17,135 nucleotides of DNA from JAAUQA01 sp036351435. GTDB taxonomy: Bacteria; Pseudomonadota; Gammaproteobacteria; Competibacterales; Competibacteraceae. Every line of letters begins with the position of its first letter. The first letter of the stretch is position 1. The notes under the pieces were generated by a model. That model ran no database searches and had not been told where the DNA came from. It saw nothing but the letters and a program-made list of their open reading frames with translations. This document shows, one piece after another, positions 7,600-15,347 of the stretch. The DNA is taken from positions 1-17,135 of the forward strand of contig JAZBPA010000289.1 of the NCBI GenBank assembly GCA_036351435.1, in the 5' to 3' direction. The position numbers and the translations under genes were made by a program.

Positions 7600-9282
7600 T
7601 TAACCTTCCTCTTCCTCCTGGTTTTTCATTTGTTCTTTAAGAATATCGCCCAACGATGTCCCGCCGGTTGGCTTGCGGCTGTAATCCTGCAATACCTCCG
7701 CTTCCTCGGCAAACTCCTTAGCTTTGATGGAAAGGCTGATGGAGCGATTTTTACGGTCGACACCTAGGAATTTTGCTTCCACCGCATCGCCGGCATTCAA
7801 CACGGTACGCGCGTCATCAATACGTTCCCGAGAAAGCTCGGAAACCCGCAGCACCCCTTCGACACCACCACCCAAATCAATCGTCGCGCCCTTGGCATCT
7901 ACCACCGCGACGGTGCCGTTAACAATGCTGCCCTTGGGATTTTCAGCCACAAAATTAGAGAACGGATCTTTATCTAATTGTTTGATGCCCAAAGAGATAC
8001 GCTCGCGTTCGGGGTCGACCGCCAACACCACGGCTTCGACATCCTGCCCCTTCCGATAATCCCGAACGGCCTCCTCGCCGGTGGTATTCCAGGATAAATC
8101 GGATAAATGGACTAGGCCGTCGATGCTGCCATTCAGCCCGATAAAAATGCCGAAGTCGGTAATGGATTTGATTTTTCCTTCGACTCGATCGCCCTTGTTG
8201 TGCTGAGTTGCGAACTCATCCCAGGGATTAGACTGACATTGCTTCATGCCCAGGGAGATGCGCCGCCGCTCCTCGTCGATGTCCAACACCATGACTTCGA
8301 CTTCGTCACCCAAGTCAACCACTTTGTTGGGATTGACGTTTTTGTTGGTCCAGTCCATCTCGGAAACATGCACCAATCCTTCAACGCCCTCTTCGATTTC
8401 CACGAAACAACCGTAGTCGGCAATATTGGTTACTTTACCAAACAAGCGGCTACCGACTGGATGCCGCCGCGCCAGCGCGATCCAAGGATCATCGCCAAGC
8501 TGCTTGAGGCCCAATGAGACCCGGTTGCGGTCACGATCAAATTTAAGGATTTTGACGTCGATTTCGTCGCCGACATTGACCACTTCTGAAGGGTGCTTGA
8601 CCCGTTTCCAGGCCATATCGGTGATATGCAATAACCCGTCTATGCCGCCCAGATCCAGAAACGCGCCGTAATCGGTAAGATTCTTGACCACGCCCTTGAC
8701 GATCTGGCCTTCTTCAAGGCTTTCCAGCAATGCCTCGCGCTCGGCACTGTATTCCTGTTCGACGACCGCACGCCGAGACACAACGACATTGTTACGCCGC
8801 CGGTCCAGCTTGATGACCTTGAATTCTAGTTCCTTACCTTCCAAATAGGAGGCATCGCGAACCGGCCTTACATCGACCAGGGATCCGGGGAGGAAGGCGC
8901 GAATTTCGCCAATATCCACCGTGAAGCCGCCTTTGACTTTGCCGCTGATGATACCCTTGGCGATTTCGTCGCTTTCAAATGCTTTCTCCAGCACCTCCCA
9001 GGCCCGTGCCCGTTTGGCTTTTTCTCTGGAGAGGCGAGTTTCGCCGAACCCATCCTCGACCGCATCCAAAGCGACCTCAATCTGATCCCCTTCCTTGACT
9101 TCGAGTACTCCTTCCTCATTATAGAATTGGTCCAGGGGAATAACGCCCTCGGATTTCAAGCCGGCATTGACAATCACCACATCCGGGCGGATTTCCAACA
9201 CAGTGCCGGTAACAATAGATCCGGGTTGCATTTGCTTGTTGGCCAAGCTTTGTTCAAACAGTTCGGCAAAACTTTCAGTCAT
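7600..9282 (-). CDS. rpsA: 30S ribosomal protein S1
   Basis: RNA-binding ribosomal protein that captures mRNA for initiation. The 560 residues match the proteobacterial six-S1-domain form (E. coli 557). Six OB-fold S1 repeats are visible, starting roughly at residues 18, 103, 189, 274, 361 and 448. Characteristic segments recur, such as VKNLTDYGAFLDLGGIDGLLHITDMAWKRVKHPSEVV and SITDFGIFIGLNGSIDGLVHLSDLSW. The C-terminus is acidic (KNQEEEEG). The ATG has no proper Shine-Dalgarno (only a distant GAG). The known E. coli rpsA leader also lacks a strong SD and is under S1 autocontrol, so a similar control here is possible. Located between cmk and ihfB. Confidence 0.98.
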   Translation of the reverse strand: MTESFAELFEQSLANKQMQPGSIVTGTVLEIRPDVVIVNAGLKSEGVIPLDQFYNEEGVLEVKEGDQIEVALDAVEDGFGETRLSREKAKRARAWEVLEKAFESDEIAKGIISGKVKGGFTVDIGEIRAFLPGSLVDVRPVRDASYLEGKELEFKVIKLDRRRNNVVVSRRAVVEQEYSAEREALLESLEEGQIVKGVVKNLTDYGAFLDLGGIDGLLHITDMAWKRVKHPSEVVNVGDEIDVKILKFDRDRNRVSLGLKQLGDDPWIALARRHPVGSRLFGKVTNIADYGCFVEIEEGVEGLVHVSEMDWTNKNVNPNKVVDLGDEVEVMVLDIDEERRRISLGMKQCQSNPWDEFATQHNKGDRVEGKIKSITDFGIFIGLNGSIDGLVHLSDLSWNTTGEEAVRDYRKGQDVEAVVLAVDPERERISLGIKQLDKDPFSNFVAENPKGSIVNGTVAVVDAKGATIDLGGGVEGVLRVSELSRERIDDARTVLNAGDAVEAKFLGVDRKNRSISLSIKAKEFAEEAEVLQDYSRKPTGGTSLGDILKEQMKNQEEEEG

Positions 9283-9334
9283 TGGTTATAGCTCAGGGGC
9301 GGCATCAGCCACCACGGGTTAATTAAGAATTGAG

Positions 9335-10045
9335 TTATCGGATTGCTGGGTCTGCGGCGACATCCCTGAATTTGAGCTGTCTGTTGACCAGACCTACAGC
9401 ACATTCTTTGACTTGCGCAATGCCCAACTCACTGGTATCCAGCACGTGAGCATCGGCAGCAGGTCGGAGCGGAGCAACCGAACGTTGGGAATCTCGTTGG
9501 TTGCGTTCAGCGATTTCATCTACAAGGTCCGCAAGACTAACATCGATTCCTTTCTCTTTCAACTGGTTATGGCGTCTTATTGCACAGGCTTCGGGATTAG
9601 CGGTGAGAAAGATTTTGACCGGTGCATCAGGGAACACCACAGTGCCCATATCGCGGCCATCCGCTACTAGGCCGGGCAACTGGCGAAAATCTCGCTGCCG
9701 TTGTAACAAGGCATTACGCACCGCTGGTATTGCAGCGACGATTGATGCTGCATTCCCGCAACGTTCACTGCGAATCAATTCGCTAACATCGTTATCAACC
9801 AGAAAGATACGTTCGTCATCAGCAGCATTGGAAAAATGCACATCCAAATTTCTCGCTAATGCTGAAACCTGTACTTCATCATCCAATGGCAGGTGTCGTT
9901 GCAAAGCCGCTAAGGCAGTCAATCGGTAGAGTGCCCCACTGTCCAAAAAATGCCAGCCGAACTGCGCAGCCAACGCCCGACATAGCGTGCCTTTGCCGAC
10001 GCCGCCGGGTCCATCCACAGCAATAACCGGTATGTTGTTGCACAT
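9335..10045 (-). CDS. cmk: Cytidylate kinase
   Basis: Cytosolic enzyme that phosphorylates CMP and dCMP with ATP, recycling nucleotides. Its 236 residues are close to E. coli Cmk (227). Features: P-loop GPGGVGKGT (12-20), substrate-binding FLDSGALYRLTALAAL (33-48), GLVADGRDMGTVVFPDAPVKIFL (125-147) and a lid region EIAERNQRDSQRSVAPLRPAADAHVLDTS. The start ATG has no evident Shine-Dalgarno but aligns with homologs. It lies 52 bases upstream of rpsA, as in many proteobacteria. Upstream of it, where aroA is common in relatives, stands the ter cluster. Confidence 0.97.
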   Translation of the reverse strand: MCNNIPVIAVDGPGGVGKGTLCRALAAQFGWHFLDSGALYRLTALAALQRHLPLDDEVQVSALARNLDVHFSNAADDERIFLVDNDVSELIRSERCGNAASIVAAIPAVRNALLQRQRDFRQLPGLVADGRDMGTVVFPDAPVKIFLTANPEACAIRRHNQLKEKGIDVSLADLVDEIAERNQRDSQRSVAPLRPAADAHVLDTSELGIAQVKECAVGLVNRQLKFRDVAADPAIR

Positions 10046-10138
10046 AAATCGAGTGGTTTATCTTATCAACAGGGCAGGCAGGCTTGAGTGACGGAAAAGT
10101 ACGTATCATTCGGGAAAAAACTACCGACTTCTCGCGGC

Positions 10139-10166
10139 TTTATAGATTCAATCTAGTCCAACCCAA
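10139..10166 (-). promoter_or_regulatory. candidate sigma-70 promoter for cmk
   Basis: On the minus strand, TTGGGT (10166-10161) and TATAAA (10144-10139) are separated by 16 bases. Initiation would be near 10132, giving a leader of roughly 85 bases before cmk. This is the best sigma-70-like pair in the 10046-10287 gap; otherwise that gap holds only the hairpin at 10252-10274. Prediction by eye only. Confidence 0.42.
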
Positions 10167-10251
10167 TTAGTCTAGCAAGTTTTATTGCTTGGTAGATTGG
10201 TCGGCTATACCGTTGGGGCGTTGTACGATTTTGGTTAGGGTTCGGACGATA

Positions 10252-10274
10252 GGGCCGGGTGTAACACCCGGCCC
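10252..10274. terminator. perfect 11-bp palindrome after the last ter gene
   Basis: GGGCCGGGTGT (10252-10262) and ACACCCGGCCC (10264-10274) are perfect inverted repeats around one base; as RNA this gives a 10-bp, almost all-GC stem with a 3-base loop. It starts 13 bases past the stop of the downstream TerD-family gene and lies before the cmk promoter, so it probably ends the ter transcript. The minus strand then reads TATCGTCC, not a T-run, so it is not a textbook intrinsic terminator. Confidence 0.6.
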
Positions 10275-10287
10275 GGGGAAAGAAGCA

Positions 10288-10866
10288 TTAACCCATATTA
10301 ACGCCGTAATCCTTGGCAACGGCGGCCAAACCGCCGGCATACCCTTGACCGATGGCTTTGAATTTCCATTCGCTGCCGTGACGATACAATTCGCCGAAAA
10401 TCATCGCGGTTTCGATGGAGGCATCCTCGGACAGGTCGTAGCGGGCAATTTCCGCATTGGATGCGTCATTGAGGGCACGGATGTAGGCATTCTGAACCTG
10501 CCCGAAATTCTGCTTGCGCGCATCGGCATCATGAATCGTCACCACGAAAGCCACCTTGGCGGCATTGGGAGTCATTGCCGCTAAGTCGATGCTGATCTCT
10601 TCATCATCGCCTTCCCCTTCACCAGTCAGATTATCACCGGCATGAGTGACCGCTCCTGAAGGGTCCTTCAGGTTGTTATAAAACACAAAATGCTGGTCAC
10701 TCAACACTTTGCCGCTCTCGTCAAGCACGAAGGCAGAGGCGTCCAAATCGAACGCAGCACCGTCGGTTTTGCGCACATCCCAGCCTAAACCAAAGCGTAC
10801 TTTTTTCAGTCCGGGATCTTCTTTGGTCAGGGAAACGTTCTGACCTTTACTCAGTGATACGGCCAT
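10288..10866 (-). CDS. terE: TerD-family protein (TerE-like), tellurium/stress resistance
   Basis: A 192-residue single-domain TerD-family protein. These are cytoplasmic Ca2+-binding proteins of the ter system, linked to tellurite, phage and envelope-stress resistance. Key acidic motifs are intact: FDLDASAF (39-46) and GDNLTGEGEGDDE (77-89). The family-typical VVTIHDADARKQNFGQVQNAYIR, ARYDLSEDAS and GELYRHGSEWKFKAIGQGYAGGL follow. The N-terminus MAVSLSKGQNVSLTKE and its place as last gene of the cluster suit TerE. TerD and TerE are close paralogs, so the symbol is positional. The start has GAGGAG eight bases upstream. It follows terD by 40 bases, presumably in one transcript with the ATPase gene. 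Confidence 0.92.
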   Translation of the reverse strand: MAVSLSKGQNVSLTKEDPGLKKVRFGLGWDVRKTDGAAFDLDASAFVLDESGKVLSDQHFVFYNNLKDPSGAVTHAGDNLTGEGEGDDEEISIDLAAMTPNAAKVAFVVTIHDADARKQNFGQVQNAYIRALNDASNAEIARYDLSEDASIETAMIFGELYRHGSEWKFKAIGQGYAGGLAAVAKDYGVNMG

Positions 10867-10906
10867 AGGGAATTCTCCTCGCTAATAATGGTAGATAAAC
10901 GGATCG

Positions 10907-11482
10907 TTAAACATTGACGCCATATTGCGTGCACATGGCGGCCAGCCCGCCATTGTACCCTTGACCGACAGCGGAAAAGCGCCATTCGTTGTTGTGACGG
11001 TAGAGTTCACCGAAAATCATCGCGGTTTCCGTGGACGCATCCTCGCTCAGATCATAACGGGCGACTTCTGCGTTGGTTTCTGCATTGACCACCCGGATGA
11101 ACGCATTCTGCACCTGGCCGAAATTCTGCCGCCGTTGCTCGGCGTCATGAATGGTAACCGTGAACGCGATCTTCTGTATTTCCGGCGGAACCAGTGACAG
11201 GTCTACCATCACCACTTCATCATCGCCTTCACCCGCCCCGCTGCGATTATCACCGGTGTGTTCCACAGAACCTTCTACAGAACGTAGCTGATTGTAGAAG
11301 ATGAAATCGGCATCGGAACGGACTTTACCACCGGCATTCAACATGAACGCTGAAGCGTCCAGATCGAATTCAGAGCCATCGGTGGATCGCTCGTCCCAAC
11401 CCAGTCCCACATGCACTTTCTTCAGATCGGGCGCTTCCTTGCTCAAGGAAATCCGACCGCCTTTGCTTAGGGAAATACCCAT
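10907..11482 (-). CDS. terD: TerD-family protein, tellurium/stress resistance
   Basis: A 191-residue TerD-family protein, tandem paralog of the next gene downstream. It begins MGISLSKGGRISLSKEAPDLKKVHVGLGWDERSTDGSEFDLDAS. The Ca2+-site motifs FDLDASAF (39-46) and GDNRSGAGEGDDE (77-89) are intact, as are FTVTIHDAEQRRQNFGQVQNAFIR and DASTETAMIFGELYRHNNEWRF. The start is secure, since GGAGG lies about 10 bases upstream. The gap to the ATPase stop is 54 bases and contains only a small TAAGAT/ATCTTA palindrome (11518-11531). It is most likely part of the ATPase-terD-terE transcription unit. The TerD rather than TerE label rests on order and overall resemblance. Confidence 0.93.
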   Translation of the reverse strand: MGISLSKGGRISLSKEAPDLKKVHVGLGWDERSTDGSEFDLDASAFMLNAGGKVRSDADFIFYNQLRSVEGSVEHTGDNRSGAGEGDDEVVMVDLSLVPPEIQKIAFTVTIHDAEQRRQNFGQVQNAFIRVVNAETNAEVARYDLSEDASTETAMIFGELYRHNNEWRFSAVGQGYNGGLAAMCTQYGVNV

Positions 11483-11536
11483 AATAACCCGCCTCCTCTC
11501 GTAGACTCAGCTTTATGTAAGATTGATCTTATTCAG

Positions 11537-14233
11537 TCAAGTTTGCGCATCGGTCAGTACAGGATTGCCGAAGTACTTGTTCCGGATTGTTTTCCTGATC
11601 AGATCGATGGGAATTATCAGGACGGAGAGCAACAGGATGTAAATCCACTCCATAAACGTCAGGCCGACCGTGCGCAATATATCGCCACCGATATAAGTAA
11701 ACACAATCTGCAGACTGAAAATCAACGCGACCACCCCCAAAAAGTTCTTGTTGTCCACCAAATGGTCGAATAGATTCAAACCTTCGGTGCGGGCGTTGAA
11801 TTTGTTGAGATTGTGCATGAAGACGAAAAAGCCGAAAAACGCCGTCAGAAACACCAGATTGTTTTCTTCGGGTGTCAGACCAGGGCGTTCGAATAATCCC
11901 CGAATCGGCTCATAGGTTAAGAAGATCAAGCTCAAAATCGTAGCAGCAATACCGTTAGTCAGGATCGACGACCACATCTCGCCAGTGATCAGGTGCGAGT
12001 CCTTCGGAATCGGTTTTTCCAGCATGTAACGGTCTAGAGCCGCTTCACCTGAAAACGCCAATGCCGCCAAAGTATCCATGATGATGTTGATCCACAACAG
12101 TTGAATCATGGTCAAGGGCAATTCATAGCCTACGAACGGCCCCAGAAACGCCAGCAAAATTGCCGAGACGTTGACCGTCAACTGGAATATCAGGAATTTG
12201 CGGATCGATTTAAACAGCGTGCGACCGTACAGCACCGATTGCGTCAAGGACTGGAAATTGTCATCCAAAATAACGATGTCGCTGGATTCCTTGGTCATTT
12301 CCGTGCCGCTACCCATAGCGAAACCGACATCGGCATTCTTCACCGCCGGTGCGTCGTTGACGCCATCGCCGGTCATGCCCACGACCCAGCCCATTTCCTT
12401 GGCGAGTTTCACCAAGCGGCTTTTATCGGTGGGGAACGCACGCGCCACCACATAAAGATGAGGTAACAGGTTTTTCACCTCGGCATCCGACAACTGCCCC
12501 AATTCAGTGGAGGTAATGATTTTGGCATCCGGGTCGTCTTCGAACAGACCCACATCTTTTGCAATGGCTTGGGCAGTTTCCTTGGCGTCTCCGGTAATCA
12601 TGACTACCTGAATACCGGCTTTCTTGGCACGGCTGACTGCGCCGTAAGACTCGGCCCGCAGATCATCACGCAACCCGCAAATACCCACCAAAGTTAATTG
12701 TTCCGGCAAGGTTTGCTCGGGGTTGATGGGGGTATCGGAAACGGCGACCGCAATCAGGCGCATGGCGCGTTCCGAGAGGGTGTGCATTTCCGCGTTGAAG
12801 GCATCTTTATCGCTCAACTCGACGCGTTCGCCCTGCGCATTCATGTAATGCGTGCAGTTTTGCAAGACGATTTCCGGAGCACCTTTGATCAGGGTCAAAT
12901 CACGTGCGCCCTTGACCTGCATACCCGAAAATTTACGGGTGCTGTTAAAGGGAATGATGTCGACGATGTCGACATCGTCTTGCTCTATCAGCTGCGGTCC
13001 GAGGAACCGTAACAATGCTTGCTCAGTGCGATCGGCACCGACGATGCCGGGAGCATCGGGATTACTGGCATCAATCACCGCACTGGTATTGTTACGCAGA
13101 GAAAAGGCAATCAGTTCGCGCAGTGCTTGCGGCGCATCGTCGAGTTTGGCGTGATGTTGATGATCACCGGCAAGGAAATCGGCAACCACCAATTGACCTT
13201 GGGTCAAGGTGCCGGTTTTATCGGTGAACAACACGGTCAGACTACCGGCTGTCTCAATGCCCAGAAGCTTACGCACCAATACCTTGGCGTTGAGAAGCTT
13301 GCGCATATTCAAAGACAACACAATGGCAATCATCATCGGCAAACCTTCCGGCACCGCTACCACGATGATGATGATGGCGAGAATTAATGCCGTTACCATA
13401 TCCGAGACGATCTGGCCGAAAGAATTTTGCGCCCAATAAGTGGCGAGGTCGCCGCTAGCATCAGGGGCAAAGTAAATCTGGCTGAGCATGAACGCGATGG
13501 CGATCAGGGTCGCGCCGATATAGCCGAAGGTGCTGATTTGCCCGCCGAGCACGGTCAGCTTCTCTTGCAAAGGCGACAAGCGATCTTCGGCGCTGGTGAT
13601 TTCCTTCAAGGTCTCGCCGTACTTGGTTTTATCCCCGACCGCAGTGGCGCGCATAACAGCCTCGCCGTCCTCAATCAGGGAAGCGCGCAACAGCACGTTG
13701 GTCTCTTCATCCAGCGGTGCATCGTCGGTTTCGGGAGCACGTTTCTTGAGCGGTTCCGACTCGCCGGTCAACGCGGCTTGACTGACGTCTAAATGACCCG
13801 CCACTAAAACCCCATCCGTCGGTACCGTATCACCGGGTTGCAACAGCAGGTGATCACCAACCACCAAGTCATTAATGGAAATCTCAACCAGGCGATTATT
13901 CCTGAATACTTTCACCAGAATCAGCGACGCTTCTTCCAGCAACTTCTGGAAAGCGGTTTCGTTGCTGTATTCGGACCAAGTAGCGACCAACGTCGCCAAC
14001 ACCACGGCAACGGCAATGCCGACACCTTCGTACCAGTGGGTATAACCGAAGATCGCCAGCACCACGGTAATCACCAAGGCGACGATTAAGATGATGATGA
14101 TGGGATCTTTCAGGTTGCCGATCAGTTTATCCCAGAAGGTTTCGACTTCCTGGGGAGTCACGGCGTTGGAGCCGTGTTCACTCCGTGATTCTTGCACTTC
14201 CTGGTCAGTTAGGCCGGGAAAGGAAAATTTCAT
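11537..14233 (-). CDS. PMCA-type (P2B-like) calcium-translocating P-type ATPase
   Basis: Inner-membrane pump expected to expel Ca2+ from the cytoplasm at the cost of ATP. It has 898 residues, as usual for bacterial relatives. Features in order: actuator TGES (156-159); M4 ion-site VPEGLP (294-299); phosphorylation DKTGT (338-342); nucleotide-binding KGAPE (450-454); hinge TGDGVNDAP (621-629); SSDIVILDDNF; and M6 WINIIMDTLAAL with N716 and D720. PEGLP in M4 plus Nxxx D in M6 is the single-site Ca2+ pattern of plasma-membrane-type pumps. There is no long regulatory extension. The hinge motif usually DPxR reads DDLR (523-526). The ATG is preceded by GAGGA. The gene sits where terC stands in classical ter operons. 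Ca2+ specificity is inferred; Mn2+ is possible. Confidence 0.94.
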   Translation of the reverse strand: MKFSFPGLTDQEVQESRSEHGSNAVTPQEVETFWDKLIGNLKDPIIIILIVALVITVVLAIFGYTHWYEGVGIAVAVVLATLVATWSEYSNETAFQKLLEEASLILVKVFRNNRLVEISINDLVVGDHLLLQPGDTVPTDGVLVAGHLDVSQAALTGESEPLKKRAPETDDAPLDEETNVLLRASLIEDGEAVMRATAVGDKTKYGETLKEITSAEDRLSPLQEKLTVLGGQISTFGYIGATLIAIAFMLSQIYFAPDASGDLATYWAQNSFGQIVSDMVTALILAIIIIVVAVPEGLPMMIAIVLSLNMRKLLNAKVLVRKLLGIETAGSLTVLFTDKTGTLTQGQLVVADFLAGDHQHHAKLDDAPQALRELIAFSLRNNTSAVIDASNPDAPGIVGADRTEQALLRFLGPQLIEQDDVDIVDIIPFNSTRKFSGMQVKGARDLTLIKGAPEIVLQNCTHYMNAQGERVELSDKDAFNAEMHTLSERAMRLIAVAVSDTPINPEQTLPEQLTLVGICGLRDDLRAESYGAVSRAKKAGIQVVMITGDAKETAQAIAKDVGLFEDDPDAKIITSTELGQLSDAEVKNLLPHLYVVARAFPTDKSRLVKLAKEMGWVVGMTGDGVNDAPAVKNADVGFAMGSGTEMTKESSDIVILDDNFQSLTQSVLYGRTLFKSIRKFLIFQLTVNVSAILLAFLGPFVGYELPLTMIQLLWINIIMDTLAALAFSGEAALDRYMLEKPIPKDSHLITGEMWSSILTNGIAATILSLIFLTYEPIRGLFERPGLTPEENNLVFLTAFFGFFVFMHNLNKFNARTEGLNLFDHLVDNKNFLGVVALIFSLQIVFTYIGGDILRTVGLTFMEWIYILLLSVLIIPIDLIRKTIRNKYFGNPVLTDAQT

Positions 14234-14271
14234 ACACTATCCTCAAAATGCTAATACGGTAACAGTCCGGT

Positions 14272-14754
14272 TTAAGCGTCAATATCGATCACGATTGGAA
14301 ATTCGGGGAACAGGGTAGATTGGGATATTTTGCCTGTGCAGTCGTAGAACTGGATTTTGCCGCTGCGCGGACAGAACCACACTTCTTGCGCACCCCGCTC
14401 AAAATAAAGTTGTTTCTTTTCTTCCAATTCTTTTTGAGTATTACTCGCTGAAACGACTTCGACGCATAACTCCGGTGAGACTGAGCAATCGTCGTCGTCT
14501 TTTATCTTTTGAAAAGTCTCTTGCGACGCCCAGGCCACGTCCGCCACTTTAGTGCCTTTTGACGTTTGAATGGCGCATTCGGCAAATACTTTTCCACCTC
14601 TACGGTATAGTCTCAATAAGCCAGCGATCTCACCTTGAAGTAATGAGTGGTAAAGTTTGACGGGCGACATAATAATCCTACCGTACTCGTCCAGCTCAAT
14701 CTTAAAGGGCAGGTTTTGCAAATCAGGACGATCACAGAGCTCTTGCCATTGCAT
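14272..14754 (-). CDS. Uma2-family putative restriction-endonuclease-like protein
   Basis: A 160-residue protein of the Uma2 family (DUF820), which has a PD-(D/E)XK nuclease fold; its cellular role is largely unknown. The core is present: KVADVAWAS (Asp of the active site), ELCVEVVSASNT (catalytic Glu within VEV) and EEKKQLYFERGAQEVWFCP (Lys plus the family-typical GAQEVW). The nuclease residues therefore look intact. Hand-counted GC is about 46%, with one stretch near 30%, lower than the ATPase gene beside it. It begins the second half of the ter cluster, 38 bases ahead of the ATPase, and follows a hairpin after terB. No good Shine-Dalgarno is seen. Uma2 genes are mobile and multiply in Cyanobacteria, so it may be a passenger rather than a working ter component. 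Confidence 0.85.
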   Translation of the reverse strand: MQWQELCDRPDLQNLPFKIELDEYGRIIMSPVKLYHSLLQGEIAGLLRLYRRGGKVFAECAIQTSKGTKVADVAWASQETFQKIKDDDDCSVSPELCVEVVSASNTQKELEEKKQLYFERGAQEVWFCPRSGKIQFYDCTGKISQSTLFPEFPIVIDIDA

Positions 14755-14806
14755 GGTGTTTACTTAACCTATTGAATGCATTAGCGCGATTTTAATATTA
14801 TTTAAA

Positions 14807-14835
14807 CCCCTCTCCCCCAGCATGATGAAGAGGGG
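14807..14835 (-). terminator. hairpin terminator between terB and the Uma2 gene
   Basis: CCCCTCT (14807-14813) and AGAGGGG (14829-14835) form a 7-bp stem with a 15-base loop. On the minus strand it is followed by TTTAAATAATATT. It lies 39 bases past the terB stop and probably ends or attenuates the terZAB transcript. The AT-rich tract after it (14755-14806) could hold a promoter for the Uma2-ATPase-terDE unit, but no clear -35/-10 pair was found. Confidence 0.6.
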
Positions 14836-14873
14836 CTTTGTTCGCCTCGTGCCGTCGAGAATAGGTGAAACCG

Positions 14874-15326
14874 CTATAAATCAAAATCCTTAAAGCTAAG
14901 CCCCAATTCCTGACACACTTTACGTACAGCGGCTTTCTCGGATTCGTCGAAATCGCCATCGGCGGCCCCGATAGCGCAGCACACTCGGACCATCAAGCGT
15001 GCTTCGCTTTCCTTGGATTTCAATTTACCGACTGCCTGCAACGCATTGGCTTCGCCGACCGCCAGATCGAAATCGAAATTCTTGGCGAATTTCTCGAAGG
15101 TGTTGATGACCTCATCGGTGCTGAATACTGACAGCGCCTCAGAAGTTCTAAGAAACCCCATCATTTTCTGTTTTTCTTCCGGTTTAACCACACCGTCAGC
15201 GTAGGCGACCAACGCACAACCAGCGACCACGCCCTCCATGAACGATTTATTGCGAACCTTGTTGACCTCGTTTTTCAGGTTAGCGGAGACTTCTTGAACA
15301 CGATTTTTCAACCAATCTAATGCCAT
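14874..15326 (-). CDS. terB: TerB-family tellurite resistance protein
   Basis: A small helical cytoplasmic protein, 150 residues, against 151 for the classical E. coli/Serratia TerB. It begins MALDWLKNRVQEVSANLKNEVNKVRNKSFMEGVVAGCALVAYADG. The two TerB half-motifs with conserved acidic residues, AYADGVVKPEEK (41-52) and GAADGDFDESEK (120-131), are both intact; they are thought to bind metal and to support association with TerC-type membrane modules. The ATG at 15326 is chosen because GAGGA lies about seven bases upstream. A TTG at 15332 would fall inside the ribosome-site spacing. It is 21 bases after terA, in a terZ-terA-terB transcript that seems to end at the hairpin 14807-14835. Confidence 0.95.
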   Translation of the reverse strand: MALDWLKNRVQEVSANLKNEVNKVRNKSFMEGVVAGCALVAYADGVVKPEEKQKMMGFLRTSEALSVFSTDEVINTFEKFAKNFDFDLAVGEANALQAVGKLKSKESEARLMVRVCCAIGAADGDFDESEKAAVRKVCQELGLSFKDFDL

Positions 15327-15347
15327 AGCCAAATCCTCATTGCGTAG

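Noticed and set aside
10189..10584. Plus-strand open frame starting in the cmk-terE gap
   Set aside because: Most of it is antisense to the terE-like gene, and the 5' part crosses the palindrome at 10252-10274; no family resemblance.
11518..11531. TAAGAT-TG-ATCTTA palindrome between the ATPase and terD
   Set aside because: Two-base loop and AT-rich arms make a poor hairpin or terminator, and the neighbouring genes appear co-transcribed; too short to call an operator.
12101..12466. Plus-strand open frames antisense to the Ca2+-ATPase (also near 13427-13792)
   Set aside because: His/Gln-rich products without domains, overlapping strongly conserved P-type ATPase motifs on the minus strand.
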